Shown here in pieces: positions 52,429 through 62,003 of a stretch of 64,000 nucleotides of DNA (within the stretch, counting starts at the first letter, position 1; every line of letters starts with the position of its first letter). Source of the DNA: Flavobacterium glycines (GTDB lineage: Bacteria > Bacteroidota > Bacteroidia > Flavobacteriales > Flavobacteriaceae); the NCBI RefSeq assembly GCF_900100165.1, contig NZ_FNEO01000007.1:62001-126000 (forward strand), written 5' to 3'. A program made the position numbers and the translations under genes. The notes beneath the pieces are model-generated. The model was not told the origin of the DNA. It saw only the letters and a list, made by a program, of their open reading frames with translations, and did not search any database.

Positions 52429-53214
52429 TTAATAGCTACCGCTGTAACCTTTCATAATTCCACGAGATGAATTTCTGATGAAATCGATAATTTCGTCTCT
52501 TTCGGGTGTAGCCTCCATTTCGGCTTCAATAATACCTAAAGCCTGAGTGGTATTGTAATTCTTTTGATATAAAATTCGATAGATATCCTGGATTTCCCTG
52601 ATTTTTTCAGTAGAAAAACCTCTTCTTCTTAAACCAACAGAATTAATCCCCACATAAGACAAAGGTTCTTTAGCTGCTTTAGTATAAGGAGGAACATCTT
52701 TACGCACTAAGGACCCTCCGGAAATCATCGCATGATCACCAATATGAATAAATTGATGAATTGCTGCTAAACCTCCAATCACCGCATGATTACCCACTAC
52801 TACGTGTCCGGCTAATGCCACTCCATTTACAATGATCGCATTATTACCTATAACACAATCGTGAGCAATATGTGCATAAGCCATCACAAGACAATTGTTT
52901 CCTAAAATGGTTTGTCCTGAAGCTACTGTACCTCTATTGATAGTTACACATTCTCTAATGGTACAATTATCTCCAATGATAGCCAATGAATCTTCACCGC
53001 CAAATTTTAAATCTTGAGGAACCGCCGAAATAACTGCTCCGGGAAAAATATTGCAATTTTTTCCAATTCTTGCACCTTCCATAATAGTTACATTAGAACC
53101 TATCCAGGTACCATCACCAATTACCACATTGTTATGAATGGTTGTAAAAGGTTCAATAACCACATTTTTGGCGATTTTTGCGCCAGGATGAACATATGCT
53201 AACGGTTGATTCAT
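52429..53214 (-). CDS. lpxA: UDP-N-acetylglucosamine acyltransferase
   Basis: 261-aa left-handed beta-helix protein with VHPGAKIAKNVVIEPF at the start, catalytic His in MAYAHIAHDCVIGN, and GVNSVGLRRRGFS near the C-terminus, all typical of LpxA. First acylation of lipid A. Confidence 0.95.
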   Translation of the reverse strand: MNQPLAYVHPGAKIAKNVVIEPFTTIHNNVVIGDGTWIGSNVTIMEGARIGKNCNIFPGAVISAVPQDLKFGGEDSLAIIGDNCTIRECVTINRGTVASGQTILGNNCLVMAYAHIAHDCVIGNNAIIVNGVALAGHVVVGNHAVIGGLAAIHQFIHIGDHAMISGGSLVRKDVPPYTKAAKEPLSYVGINSVGLRRRGFSTEKIREIQDIYRILYQKNYNTTQALGIIEAEMEATPERDEIIDFIRNSSRGIMKGYSGSY

Positions 53215-53287
53215 CTATTTTAGTTTTTTTTATAATTAATTACCTTAATTACTAATATTTATAATAACAGTGAGGAAAACTGCTATT

Positions 53288-54688
53288 TTATTGTTGTTTT
53301 TTTGCAATTTGAGCCATCAACTCAGCCTCAGCAACTAATCTTCCATTAGCGTAAGCATTAGCCTGCATGTGACAAATACCTCTTCTGATAGGAGTAATCA
53401 AATCACACTTGAAGGTTAATGTATCTCCAGGCAACACTTTGTGTTTGAATTTCACGTTATCTATTTTCATAAAATAAGTCAAATAGTTTTCCGGATCTGG
53501 AACTGTACTCAATACTAAGATTCCTCCTGTTTGTGCCATAGCTTCAACAATTAAAACTCCCGGCATAACTGGTGCATCAGGGAAATGCCCTACGAAGAAA
53601 TTCTCATTCATAGTCACATTTTTCATACCTACCACATGGCTATCCGACATTTCGATAATACGGTCAATCAATAAAAATGGTGGTCTATGAGGCAACATAG
53701 CCATGATTTTATGAATATCCATCAATGGCTCCTGATTCAAATCGTAAACAGGAACAAAATTGCGTTGTTCGATTTTAATCATCTTAGCCATTTTTTTAGC
53801 AAATTGTGTATTCACAAAATGTCCAGGCTTATTTGCAATGATTTTCCCTTGAATTTTAGTTCCAATTAAAGCCAAATCTCCAATTACATCTAATAATTTA
53901 TGTCTGGCAGCTTCATTAGGATAATGTAATGTAAGATTATCTAAAATTCCGTTAGGTTTTACGCTAATTGTTTCTTTACCAAAGGCAACTTTTAAATTTT
54001 CCATTGTGTTAGTAGAAATTTCTTTATCTACATAAACAATGGCATTGTTTAAATCTCCTCCTTTAATTAATCCGTTGTCAAGAAGAGATTCTAATTCGTG
54101 TAAAAAACTAAAAGTTCTGGAAGAAGCAATCTCAGTTTTAAAATCACTTATACTTTTTAGAGTTGCATTTTGAGTACCTAAAATTTTAGTACCAAAATCA
54201 ACCATTGTAGTTACAGTATAATGGTCACTAGGCATCACAAGAATTTCACTTCCGCTGGCTTCATCGGTAAAAGAAATAACTTCTTTTACTACATAAACAT
54301 TACGTTTAGCATTTTGTTCTTCAACACCTGCATTTTCTAAAGCTTCCACAAAATATTTAGACGAACCATCCATAATAGGAAGTTCAGAAGAGTTCAATTC
54401 GATGATAACATTGTCTAAATCGCAACCAACTAAAGCAGCCAAAACATGTTCAGGAGTCTGAATCTTAACGCCTAATTTTTCTAAATTAGTTCCTCTTTGT
54501 GTGTTTACCACATAATTAGCATCTGCTTCAATTACAGGATTTCCTTCAAGATCAACCCTAACAAAAGTAAAACCGTTATTAACCGGAGCGGGTTTGAAAG
54601 TCATTGTAACTTCTTTACCAGTATGCAAGCCAACTCCTGTTAGTGAGATTTCTGTTTTGATGGTCTTCTGTTTAACCATATTTTCCAT
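53288..54688 (-). CDS. lpxC: Bifunctional LpxC deacetylase / FabZ dehydratase
   Basis: 466-aa fusion. The N-terminal LpxC (1-305) has zinc ligands in TPEHVLAAL and AARHKLLDVIGDLALIG. The C-terminal FabZ (about 320-466) has LPHRPPFLLIDRI, GHFPDAPVMPG (catalytic His) and VEAMAQTGG (catalytic Glu). The fusion is a Bacteroidota hallmark that joins lipid A and fatty acid synthesis in one polypeptide. Lies two bases from lpxD. Confidence 0.96.
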   Translation of the reverse strand: MENMVKQKTIKTEISLTGVGLHTGKEVTMTFKPAPVNNGFTFVRVDLEGNPVIEADANYVVNTQRGTNLEKLGVKIQTPEHVLAALVGCDLDNVIIELNSSELPIMDGSSKYFVEALENAGVEEQNAKRNVYVVKEVISFTDEASGSEILVMPSDHYTVTTMVDFGTKILGTQNATLKSISDFKTEIASSRTFSFLHELESLLDNGLIKGGDLNNAIVYVDKEISTNTMENLKVAFGKETISVKPNGILDNLTLHYPNEAARHKLLDVIGDLALIGTKIQGKIIANKPGHFVNTQFAKKMAKMIKIEQRNFVPVYDLNQEPLMDIHKIMAMLPHRPPFLLIDRIIEMSDSHVVGMKNVTMNENFFVGHFPDAPVMPGVLIVEAMAQTGGILVLSTVPDPENYLTYFMKIDNVKFKHKVLPGDTLTFKCDLITPIRRGICHMQANAYANGRLVAEAELMAQIAKKQQ

Positions 54689-54690
54689 TC

Positions 54691-55719
54691 TTATTGGTTT
54701 TTTATTAGTTTTTTTAATTCGTCAATTTCTGCTATAATCTTTGGTAGATTTTTAAAATGAACATAGGATTTACTAAAATCACTATATCCAAATGTTGGGC
54801 TTCCTTGCAAGACTTCGTTGTCTTTAATATTTCTTGCAACTCCTGATTGTGCCTGAATCCTAACATTACTACCAATGGTTAAATGTCCTGAAATACCTAC
54901 CTGTCCGCCAATCATTCCGTTGCTGCCAATTTTTGTTGAACCTGCAATCCCTGTTTGTGCCGCAATAACCGTATTCTCTCCTACCTCTACATTATGTGCA
55001 ATCTGAATTTGATTATCTAATTTCACCCCTTTTCTTATTATTGTCGAGCCCAAGGTTGCTCTGTCTATAGTAGTACAAGCTCCTATTTCTACATTGTCTT
55101 CAATTACAACATTTCCAATTTGTGGGATTTTTTTATAACTACCATCAGGATTAGGCGCAAATCCAAAACCATCGGAACCTATTACTGTCCCTGCATGAAT
55201 GATACAATTATTACCTATAACTGATTCCGAGTAAATTTTAGCACCGGCAAAAATAGTGACATTATTATGAATGACAACGTTATCGCCAATAAAACAATTT
55301 GGATAAATTTTTACATTATCGCCAATAACCACATTGGTACCTATATAGCTAAAACTACCTAAATATAAATTTTCACCATATTTTACATTAGCACTTATTA
55401 CTGTGTGTGGATCTATCCCTTGTTTACTTGCTTTTTTTGCCTGATCATAAAACTCTAACAGTTTTGAAAAAGCCATATAAGCATCGTCAACTTTAATCAA
55501 AGTAGTCTTAATTTCCGATTCCGGAACAAAAGTTTTATTTACAATGGTTATTGTTGCCTGAGTGGTATAAATATAATTGTTGTATTTGGGATTTGATAAA
55601 AAGGTTAATGACCCTTCTTTTCCTTCTTCTATTTTAGATAGTTCATGGACTTCAGCATGGGGATTCCCTACTACTTCGCCTTCTAAAACACCTGCTATTT
55701 GTTCTGCTGTAAATTTCAT
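54691..55719 (-). CDS. lpxD: UDP-3-O-acylglucosamine N-acyltransferase
   Basis: 342 aa. LpxD signature [41 protein letters not shown] and catalytic His in [10 protein letters not shown]. Adds the second acyl chain to the lipid A precursor. First gene of lpxD-lpxC/fabZ-lpxA-efp. Confidence 0.95.
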   Translation of the reverse strand: MKFTAEQIAGVLEGEVVGNPHAEVHELSKIEEGKEGSLTFLSNPKYNNYIYTTQATITIVNKTFVPESEIKTTLIKVDDAYMAFSKLLEFYDQAKKASKQGIDPHTVISANVKYGENLYLGSFSYIGTNVVIGDNVKIYPNCFIGDNVVIHNNVTIFAGAKIYSESVIGNNCIIHAGTVIGSDGFGFAPNPDGSYKKIPQIGNVVIEDNVEIGACTTIDRATLGSTIIRKGVKLDNQIQIAHNVEVGENTVIAAQTGIAGSTKIGSNGMIGGQVGISGHLTIGSNVRIQAQSGVARNIKDNEVLQGSPTFGYSDFSKSYVHFKNLPKIIAEIDELKKLIKNQ

Positions 55720-55758
55720 CGCGACAAAAATATAAAAAATAGATTTTAAATTAAGTAT

Positions 55759-56988
55759 TTATACCAGATGTTTTGGGAAGCAAATATAATACTTGGTTAC
55801 CGATTTTGATAAAGATTTCAAATTCAACTGATCTGAGGATTCTATCACATCTTCAATAGTTCTGTCTTTTTTCAAAATTCGAATAGGCTCAGCTTCCTTA
55901 TCATAAGCCTGATTTTTTATTTTTCCTTTAAAAATAAAATAATTTGTATCGGCCAAACTAATATTATGTTCTGATACTAAACGCTCTTTCAGCGGGGTTA
56001 AATCATCAATTGCAACTTTGTCACTCGTTAACTGAATCTTTAATAAATCCCTGTTGATAATCATTTTACTTAACGAAGACAAAATAAAATCATTATGTCT
56101 TTGCCAGGCTTTTAATGCGCTAATAATATCAAAATCATCTAATTGTGAAAACAAATCCAAGGTAATTGTATCAAACGATTCAAAATCAATTTTATTTTGC
56201 ATAAAAAATTGCAAAGGTTCACTGCAAGGTAAAACAACTCCTTTCAAAGTAAGCTCTTTAGCCCTTTTTAAGATTTTAGTTAAAACCAATTCAGCTACCA
56301 AACTTGTTTTATGTAAATAAGCCTGCCAATACATCAATCGACGCGACATTAAAAATTTTTCAACCGAATAAATTCCTTTTTCTTCAATAACCAAAACATC
56401 GTCTTCAACATTCATCATTTGAATTAAACGCTCCGAATTAACATTTCCTTCGGCTACACCGGAATAAAAACTATCGCGTTTTAAATAATCCATTCGATCC
56501 ATGTCCAATTGACTCGAAATCAACTGCAACATGAATTTTCTATGATAATCGCCTTCAAATATCTTGATGGCCAAACTTAATTTTCCTTTGAATTCGGTAT
56601 TCAACTGTCGCATAAACAACAAAGAAATCTCTTCGTGATGCACATCTTCAACAATACTTTTTTCCATAGCATGTGAAAATGGACCATGACCAATATCGTG
56701 TAATAAAATTGCGATATACAATGCATTTTCTTCCTCTTCCGAAATAGAAACCCCTTTAAAACGCAAAACATCCACTGCTTTTTGCATCAAATGCATGCAT
56801 CCTAAAGCATGATGGAATCGGGTATGATTAGCCCCAGGATAAACTAAATATGATAATCCCATTTGAGAAATACGTCTTAATCTCTGAAAATAAGGATGCT
56901 GAATTAAATCGTATATTAAAGCATTAGGGATGCTAATAAATCCGTAAATAGGATCATTAAATATTTTAAGTTTATTGATTTGAGTCAC
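55759..56988 (-). CDS. HD-domain phosphohydrolase (dNTPase-like)
   Basis: About 409 aa from the GTG at 56988 (VTQINKLKIFNDPIYGFI). The TTG at 57015 overlaps a TATATTTG box and is unlikely as a start. HD motif: RFHHALGCMHL and LLHDIGHGPFSHAME (His/His-Asp), later DMDRMDYLKRD, typical of SAMHD1/dGTPase-type proteins. It probably hydrolyses dNTPs or a related nucleotide. Divergent from the GbsR/MarR regulator. Confidence 0.82.
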   Translation of the reverse strand: MTQINKLKIFNDPIYGFISIPNALIYDLIQHPYFQRLRRISQMGLSYLVYPGANHTRFHHALGCMHLMQKAVDVLRFKGVSISEEEENALYIAILLHDIGHGPFSHAMEKSIVEDVHHEEISLLFMRQLNTEFKGKLSLAIKIFEGDYHRKFMLQLISSQLDMDRMDYLKRDSFYSGVAEGNVNSERLIQMMNVEDDVLVIEEKGIYSVEKFLMSRRLMYWQAYLHKTSLVAELVLTKILKRAKELTLKGVVLPCSEPLQFFMQNKIDFESFDTITLDLFSQLDDFDIISALKAWQRHNDFILSSLSKMIINRDLLKIQLTSDKVAIDDLTPLKERLVSEHNISLADTNYFIFKGKIKNQAYDKEAEPIRILKKDRTIEDVIESSDQLNLKSLSKSVTKYYICFPKHLV

Positions 56989-57012
56989 TATAACTTTATT
57001 TTTTTTCGCCAA

Positions 57013-57020
57013 CAAATATA
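57013..57020 (-). promoter_or_regulatory. -7 box of the HD hydrolase gene
   Basis: TATATTTG (minus) about 25 bases before the GTG at 56988. Supports that start over the TTG inside the box. Confidence 0.45.
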
Positions 57021-57151
57021 ATTAAATTAGCTTGTAATTTTAACTATACTTTATTGTTTACTACCAGAACAATTAAATGGTTTTTTGTTATACAACTGGC
57101 TCTTAAACAACTAAAAACTTCAAATCTTAAAAAAAGTTTAAAATAATTCGT

Positions 57152-57186
57152 TTAGTTCGGTGAATTACGAACTAATCATATCTTTG
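57152..57186 (+). promoter_or_regulatory. Operator and -7 box of the efflux operon
   Basis: TTAGTTCG (57152-57159) and CGAACTAA (57168-57175) form a perfect 8-bp inverted repeat with an 8-base spacer, ending four bases before the -7 box TATCTTTG (57179-57186). A repressor here would cover the promoter spacer. The ATG of the regulator is at 57200. A classic autoregulated MarR-type layout. Confidence 0.7.
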
Positions 57187-57199
57187 CAAAAAAATAATC

Positions 57200-57697
57200 A
57201 TGGATGCTCTACAAAAAGAAAGAGAAGAACTCATTGAAATGTTTGGTATTCATTTTGAATCCATCTACCAAATTCCCCCTTTGGCAGGAAGAATTATTGG
57301 TCTTTTGATTGTTGAAGGATGCAAGTCCGGATTAACATTTGAAGCAATCGTAGAAAAATTAGGTGCAAGTAAAAGTTCTATTTCTACTAATCTAAATTTA
57401 CTACTTAAAACAGAAAGAGTTATCTATTTTACAATTCCATGTGACAGAAAAAAATACTTCAAGTCGGCTCCTTTAAGCAACAGATTATCAAATTATTTAA
57501 AATTTTTAGAATCAGAAAATTACATTACCGATAAAATATTTGAGTATCGTCAAAAAACAGCTTCCTGCCCGGAAGAAAAATGTAATTTAGAAAACATAAA
57601 AGCATATAAAAAACACCTGAAAGAAGTTGAAGCTTCACTTAAAAAAACAATTGCTGAATTCAAAGAAATAGAAATCCAAAATCAATCCAATAAATAA
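57200..57697 (+). CDS. GbsR/MarR-family transcriptional regulator
   Basis: 165 aa. Winged helix at about 25-85 (IYQIPPLAGRIIGLLIVEG, LTFEAIVEKLGASKSSISTNLNLLLKTERV), followed by a C-terminal coiled coil for dimerisation. The SCPEEKCN cysteine pair near 115 could sense oxidants or metals. First gene of the RND efflux operon (9 bases before the adaptor gene), so it likely represses it and itself. Confidence 0.85.
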   Translation: MDALQKEREELIEMFGIHFESIYQIPPLAGRIIGLLIVEGCKSGLTFEAIVEKLGASKSSISTNLNLLLKTERVIYFTIPCDRKKYFKSAPLSNRLSNYLKFLESENYITDKIFEYRQKTASCPEEKCNLENIKAYKKHLKEVEASLKKTIAEFKEIEIQNQSNK

Positions 57698-57706
57698 CAT
57701 CTAATT

Positions 57707-58825
57707 ATGAAAAAGAGATTTTTTATTAGTGCAATCATATTATCCATTGGTTTACTTTCTTGCAATAAAAAGAAAGAAGAACAAGCCGCACCACCTGTAA
57801 TGCCTTACAAAGTGATTAATGTATCTAAATCAAATACTTCTCTGTTAGCTGAATATCCTGCTACTTTAGAAGGAATAACAGACATAGATATTCGTGCTAA
57901 AGTAGATGGTTACATTGAGAAAATATATGTACAGGAAGGTCAGGAAGTTAAAAAAGGACAATTACTTTTTAAACTGGAAACTCAAACTGCCGATCAGGAA
58001 GCAAGTGCTGCTAAAGCTAAAGTTGCTGCTGCTCAGGTCGAAGTAAACCGTTTGAAACCATTGGTTGAAAGAAACATTATCAGTGATGTACAATTAGAAA
58101 CTGCAAAAGCCAATTTAGCCAGTGCCAAAAGCACTTATCAAAGTATTTTGGCCCGTATCAATTACGCTACCATCAAAAGTCCTGTAAATGGAATTGTTGG
58201 GACTTTACCTTTACGATTAGGAAGTTATGTGAGTAGCCAAACAGCCGAACCATTAACCAGAATTTCGGATGTAAGCACAATTTATGCTTATTTTTCAATG
58301 AATGAAAAACAGCAATTGGACATCACGATGCATTCGGCAGGAAAAACATTTCAGGAAAAAATTGCCAAAATGCCTGCTGTTAATTTAATTCTGAGCAACG
58401 GAATCGAATACGAACAAAAAGGGAAAATTGAAACATTTAGCGGACAAGCAAATACTCAAACCGGTTCTTTTAACGTAAGAGCAAGTTTTACCAATGCAAA
58501 CAAATTATTGCGTTCAGGAGGTAGCGGAACGATTCAAATTCCAACCAATTTAACTGATGTAATTTTGATTCCTCAAAATGCAACTTTAGAAATGCAGGAC
58601 AAACGTGTAGTGCTAACCGTTGACAAAGAAAATAAAGTAAAAGCTATTCCTGTAGAAGTTCGTGCTGTTCCCGGAGGACAATATTTTGTTGTAGACAAAG
58701 GATTGAATGTAAATGATAAAATTCTTATTGAAGGTGTCGGAATTATATCTGAAGGAACCGAAATCAAACCACAATTAGTTGACTATTCAACAATTATAAG
58801 TCCTGAAAAAAAGGGAATTAACTAA
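57707..58825 (+). CDS. RND efflux periplasmic adaptor (MFP) lipoprotein
   Basis: 372 aa. Lipobox IGLLSC with C19, then barrel-sandwich/lipoyl halves (DIRAKVDGYIEKIYVQEGQEVKKGQLLFKL; INYATIKSPVNGIVGTLPLRLG) around an alpha-hairpin, and a C-terminal membrane-proximal domain. AcrA/MexA family. It links the pump to the outer-membrane channel. Confidence 0.93.
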   Translation: MKKRFFISAIILSIGLLSCNKKKEEQAAPPVMPYKVINVSKSNTSLLAEYPATLEGITDIDIRAKVDGYIEKIYVQEGQEVKKGQLLFKLETQTADQEASAAKAKVAAAQVEVNRLKPLVERNIISDVQLETAKANLASAKSTYQSILARINYATIKSPVNGIVGTLPLRLGSYVSSQTAEPLTRISDVSTIYAYFSMNEKQQLDITMHSAGKTFQEKIAKMPAVNLILSNGIEYEQKGKIETFSGQANTQTGSFNVRASFTNANKLLRSGGSGTIQIPTNLTDVILIPQNATLEMQDKRVVLTVDKENKVKAIPVEVRAVPGGQYFVVDKGLNVNDKILIEGVGIISEGTEIKPQLVDYSTIISPEKKGIN

Positions 58826-58846
58826 CAATCGAATAAATAACACATT

Positions 58847-61800
58847 ATGTTTTCAAAATTCATTGACAGACCTGTATTGTCAACGGTGATTTCTATTATT
58901 ATCGTTATACTGGGAATTTTAGGGTTAATCTCGCTTCCTGTTTCACAATACCCGGAAATAGCCCCTCCTACTGTTACCGTTTCTGCAAATTATCAAGGTG
59001 CCAGTGCCGAAGTTGTAATGAACTCAGTGGTTATACCTTTAGAAGAACAAATCAATGGTGTGGAAGACATGACTTACATGACTTCTACTTCAAACAATGA
59101 TGGTTCAGCTTCTATAAATATATATTTCAAATTAGGAACTAATCCTGATTTGGCTGCCGTAAACGTTCAAAACCGTGTGTCTCGTGCCACTCCTCTTTTG
59201 CCACAGGAAGTAACAAGAGCCGGTGTAACAACATCCAAAAGACAAAGTGATAACATTTTGATTTTTTCTTTATACAGTGAGAATCCAAATTACGACATGA
59301 CTTTTCTTCAAAATTATGCTAACATCAATATCTTACCTAAAATCAAAAGGGTTGCCGGTGTAGGTGATGCAACCATTTTTGGACAAAGAGATTATTCTAT
59401 GCGTATTTGGTTAAAACCAGATATCATGGGGGCTTATGGTTTAGTTCCTTCTGATATTACTGCACTGTTAGCAGAACAGAATATTGAAGCTGCTCCAGGA
59501 CAATTAGGTGAAAGAGGGAATCAATCTTTTCAATATGTATTAAAATACAAAGGTCGTTTACAAAACACCAAAGAATTTGAAGATATTGTAGTTCGTTCCA
59601 CTCCTAACGGGGAAGTTCTTAAACTTAAAGACATCGCCCGAATTGAATTAGGAGCTGTAAATTATGCCAGTAGTACACTTACAAATGCAAATCAGTCAGT
59701 GGGTATTGCGATAGCACAAACAGCAGGTTCTAACGCACAAGAGGTAATTGAAAATTCTTTAAAAGAATTGGATAAAGCAGCAATAAATTTCCCCAAGGGT
59801 GTTAAATACACCACATTAATTAATGCTAATGATTTCCTTGACGAATCTATTTCAAAAGTTATCCATACTTTAATAGAAGCTTTTATTTTAGTATTTATAG
59901 TTGTTTTTGTCTTTTTACAAGATTGGAGATCCACTCTTATTCCTGCTATTTCAGTACCTGTAGCTATTATAGGGACTTTCTTTTTCTTGAGTTTATTTGG
60001 CTTTACGATTAACTTATTAACTTTATTTGCGCTAGTATTAGCGGTAGGAATTGTAGTAGATGACGCCATTGTTGTTGTTGAAGCCGTACATGCTAAAATG
60101 GAAGCAGGAGAACACGATCCAAAAAAAGCAGCCCATAGTGCCATGGGAGATATTAGTGGAGCTATTATTTCCATTACATTGGTTATGTCGGCGGTATTTA
60201 TTCCTGTATCTTTTATTAGTGGTTCATCTGGAGTTTTCTACAAACAGTTTGGTTTAACATTAGCGATTTCTATTGTACTTTCTGCAATTAACGCCCTTAC
60301 CCTGTCACCAGCTTTATGTGCTATCTTTTTAAAAGAACATGATCCAAATAAAGAAAAAGGATTTTTTGAACGTTTTTACACTGCATTTAATGCCGGTTTT
60401 GAAACCACCACTAATAAATACAAAAAAGCGGTAGAGTTTTTAGTGAAACGTAAATGGTTAGCTTTCTTAGGAATTGCCGTTTTTGCGGGTGTATTTGTTT
60501 TGTTATTAAACACGACACCAAAAGCTTTTGTTCCAAGTGAAGATACCGGAGCAATCTTTTCTGATATTCAGTTAGCACCGGGAACTTCATTAAAGAAAAC
60601 TGAAGAAGTATTATTACAGGTAGAAAACAAAGTAAAAGATATGCCGGAAATCAAAGAGATATTGCGTATTTCTGGTAGAAGTATCATCAGTGGTTCCGGT
60701 AGTAACTATGGAATGGTAATTTTAAAATTGAAACCCTGGGCAGAACGTAAAGAAGCAAATCAGGAAATTACAGCTGTTGTTCAGGAATTATTTAAGCGCG
60801 CTGCTAGTGTTAAAGATGCCAAAATTTTATTTTTTGCGCGCCCTACCTTATCCGGTTTTGGTTATTCTAATGGATTCGAAATGCAATTACAGGATCAAAA
60901 AGGAGGAACAATTCAAGATTTAAGTAAAGTAAATACCGATTTCTTAGCTGCTTTAAATAGTCGTCCTGAAATTAAATTTGCCGCTACACCTTTTTCTCCA
61001 AATTACCCACAATATCGAATTGATTTGAATGTGCCGGCAATTAAAAAATCCGGATTAACAGTAACCGATGTGTTGGGAACTATGCAAGGTTATTATGGAG
61101 GAGTTTATGCTTCTAACTTTAATAAATTTGGGAAACAATACCGTGTTGTTTATCAATCTGAACCCGAATTTAGAAGAGACCCTGAATCGTTGAACAAAGT
61201 TTTGGTTCGAAATAATTCTGGTCAAATGGCTCCTATTTCACAGTTTGTAAAATTAGAAAAGGTATTCGGGCCTCAGGCAATCGATCGTTTCAATTTATTT
61301 ACATCGGTTAAGATTACCGGTGCTCCAAACGAAGGATATAGTTCCGGTGATGCTATTAAAGCCGTTCAGGAAGTAGCCAGTCAAAAATTGCCTTTGGGTT
61401 ATGGATATGAATTTTCAGGAATGACTCGTGAGGAAATTAATGCAGGTGGACAAACCTTGTTTATTTTCTTATTGTGTTTAGTATTTGTTTATTTCTTATT
61501 GTCTGCTCAATATGAAAGTTACGTATTACCCTTTGCCGTATTGTTATCATTACCTATAGGTTTGTCAGGCGCCTTTATTTTTGCATTTTTCTTTAATGTA
61601 AGTAATAATATTTATATGCAAATTACTTTAATCATGCTTATTGGATTATTAGCCAAGAATGCCATTTTGATTGTTGAGTTTGCTGCCGATTCCAGACGAA
61701 AAGGATTGAGTATTTCTCAAGCTGCCATTCAGGGTGCAGTAGCACGTTTAAGACCAATTTTAATGACCTCTTTTGCCTTTATTTTAGGTTTAATGCCATT

Positions 61801-61999
61801 AATGCTGGCAAGAGGAGCCGGAGCTATAGGAAATAAAGCTATCGGAACCGGAGCAATTGGAGGAATGTTAATCGGTACTGTTTTAGGAGTATTTGTAATT
61901 CCAGTTCTGTTTATTGTTTTCCAAAATTTACAGGAAAAAATTTCTACAAAGCCACTACCAACAACTATTGATGAATCTGATGTTGAATCTTTAGAATAA
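58847..61999 (+). CDS. RND multidrug efflux pump (HAE1 family)
   Basis: 1050 aa, 12 membrane segments. FIDRPVLSTVISIIIVILGI at the start, proton-relay GIVVDDAIVVVE (two Asp) in TM4 and GLLAKNAILIVEF (Lys) in TM10, and FNLFTSVKITGAP in the periplasmic docking region. AcrB/MexB-like drug/proton antiporter. The start is 21 bases after the adaptor. Confidence 0.96.
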   Translation: MFSKFIDRPVLSTVISIIIVILGILGLISLPVSQYPEIAPPTVTVSANYQGASAEVVMNSVVIPLEEQINGVEDMTYMTSTSNNDGSASINIYFKLGTNPDLAAVNVQNRVSRATPLLPQEVTRAGVTTSKRQSDNILIFSLYSENPNYDMTFLQNYANINILPKIKRVAGVGDATIFGQRDYSMRIWLKPDIMGAYGLVPSDITALLAEQNIEAAPGQLGERGNQSFQYVLKYKGRLQNTKEFEDIVVRSTPNGEVLKLKDIARIELGAVNYASSTLTNANQSVGIAIAQTAGSNAQEVIENSLKELDKAAINFPKGVKYTTLINANDFLDESISKVIHTLIEAFILVFIVVFVFLQDWRSTLIPAISVPVAIIGTFFFLSLFGFTINLLTLFALVLAVGIVVDDAIVVVEAVHAKMEAGEHDPKKAAHSAMGDISGAIISITLVMSAVFIPVSFISGSSGVFYKQFGLTLAISIVLSAINALTLSPALCAIFLKEHDPNKEKGFFERFYTAFNAGFETTTNKYKKAVEFLVKRKWLAFLGIAVFAGVFVLLLNTTPKAFVPSEDTGAIFSDIQLAPGTSLKKTEEVLLQVENKVKDMPEIKEILRISGRSIISGSGSNYGMVILKLKPWAERKEANQEITAVVQELFKRAASVKDAKILFFARPTLSGFGYSNGFEMQLQDQKGGTIQDLSKVNTDFLAALNSRPEIKFAATPFSPNYPQYRIDLNVPAIKKSGLTVTDVLGTMQGYYGGVYASNFNKFGKQYRVVYQSEPEFRRDPESLNKVLVRNNSGQMAPISQFVKLEKVFGPQAIDRFNLFTSVKITGAPNEGYSSGDAIKAVQEVASQKLPLGYGYEFSGMTREEINAGGQTLFIFLLCLVFVYFLLSAQYESYVLPFAVLLSLPIGLSGAFIFAFFFNVSNNIYMQITLIMLIGLLAKNAILIVEFAADSRRKGLSISQAAIQGAVARLRPILMTSFAFILGLMPLMLARGAGAIGNKAIGTGAIGGMLIGTVLGVFVIPVLFIVFQNLQEKISTKPLPTTIDESDVESLE

Positions 62000-62003
62000 G
62001 AAA

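Noticed and set aside
59692..60174. 160-codon open frame on the minus strand inside the RND pump gene
   Set aside because: It lies fully antisense to the well-supported pump and encodes a low-complexity Ile/Lys/Thr-rich sequence, so it is a shadow of the pump gene.
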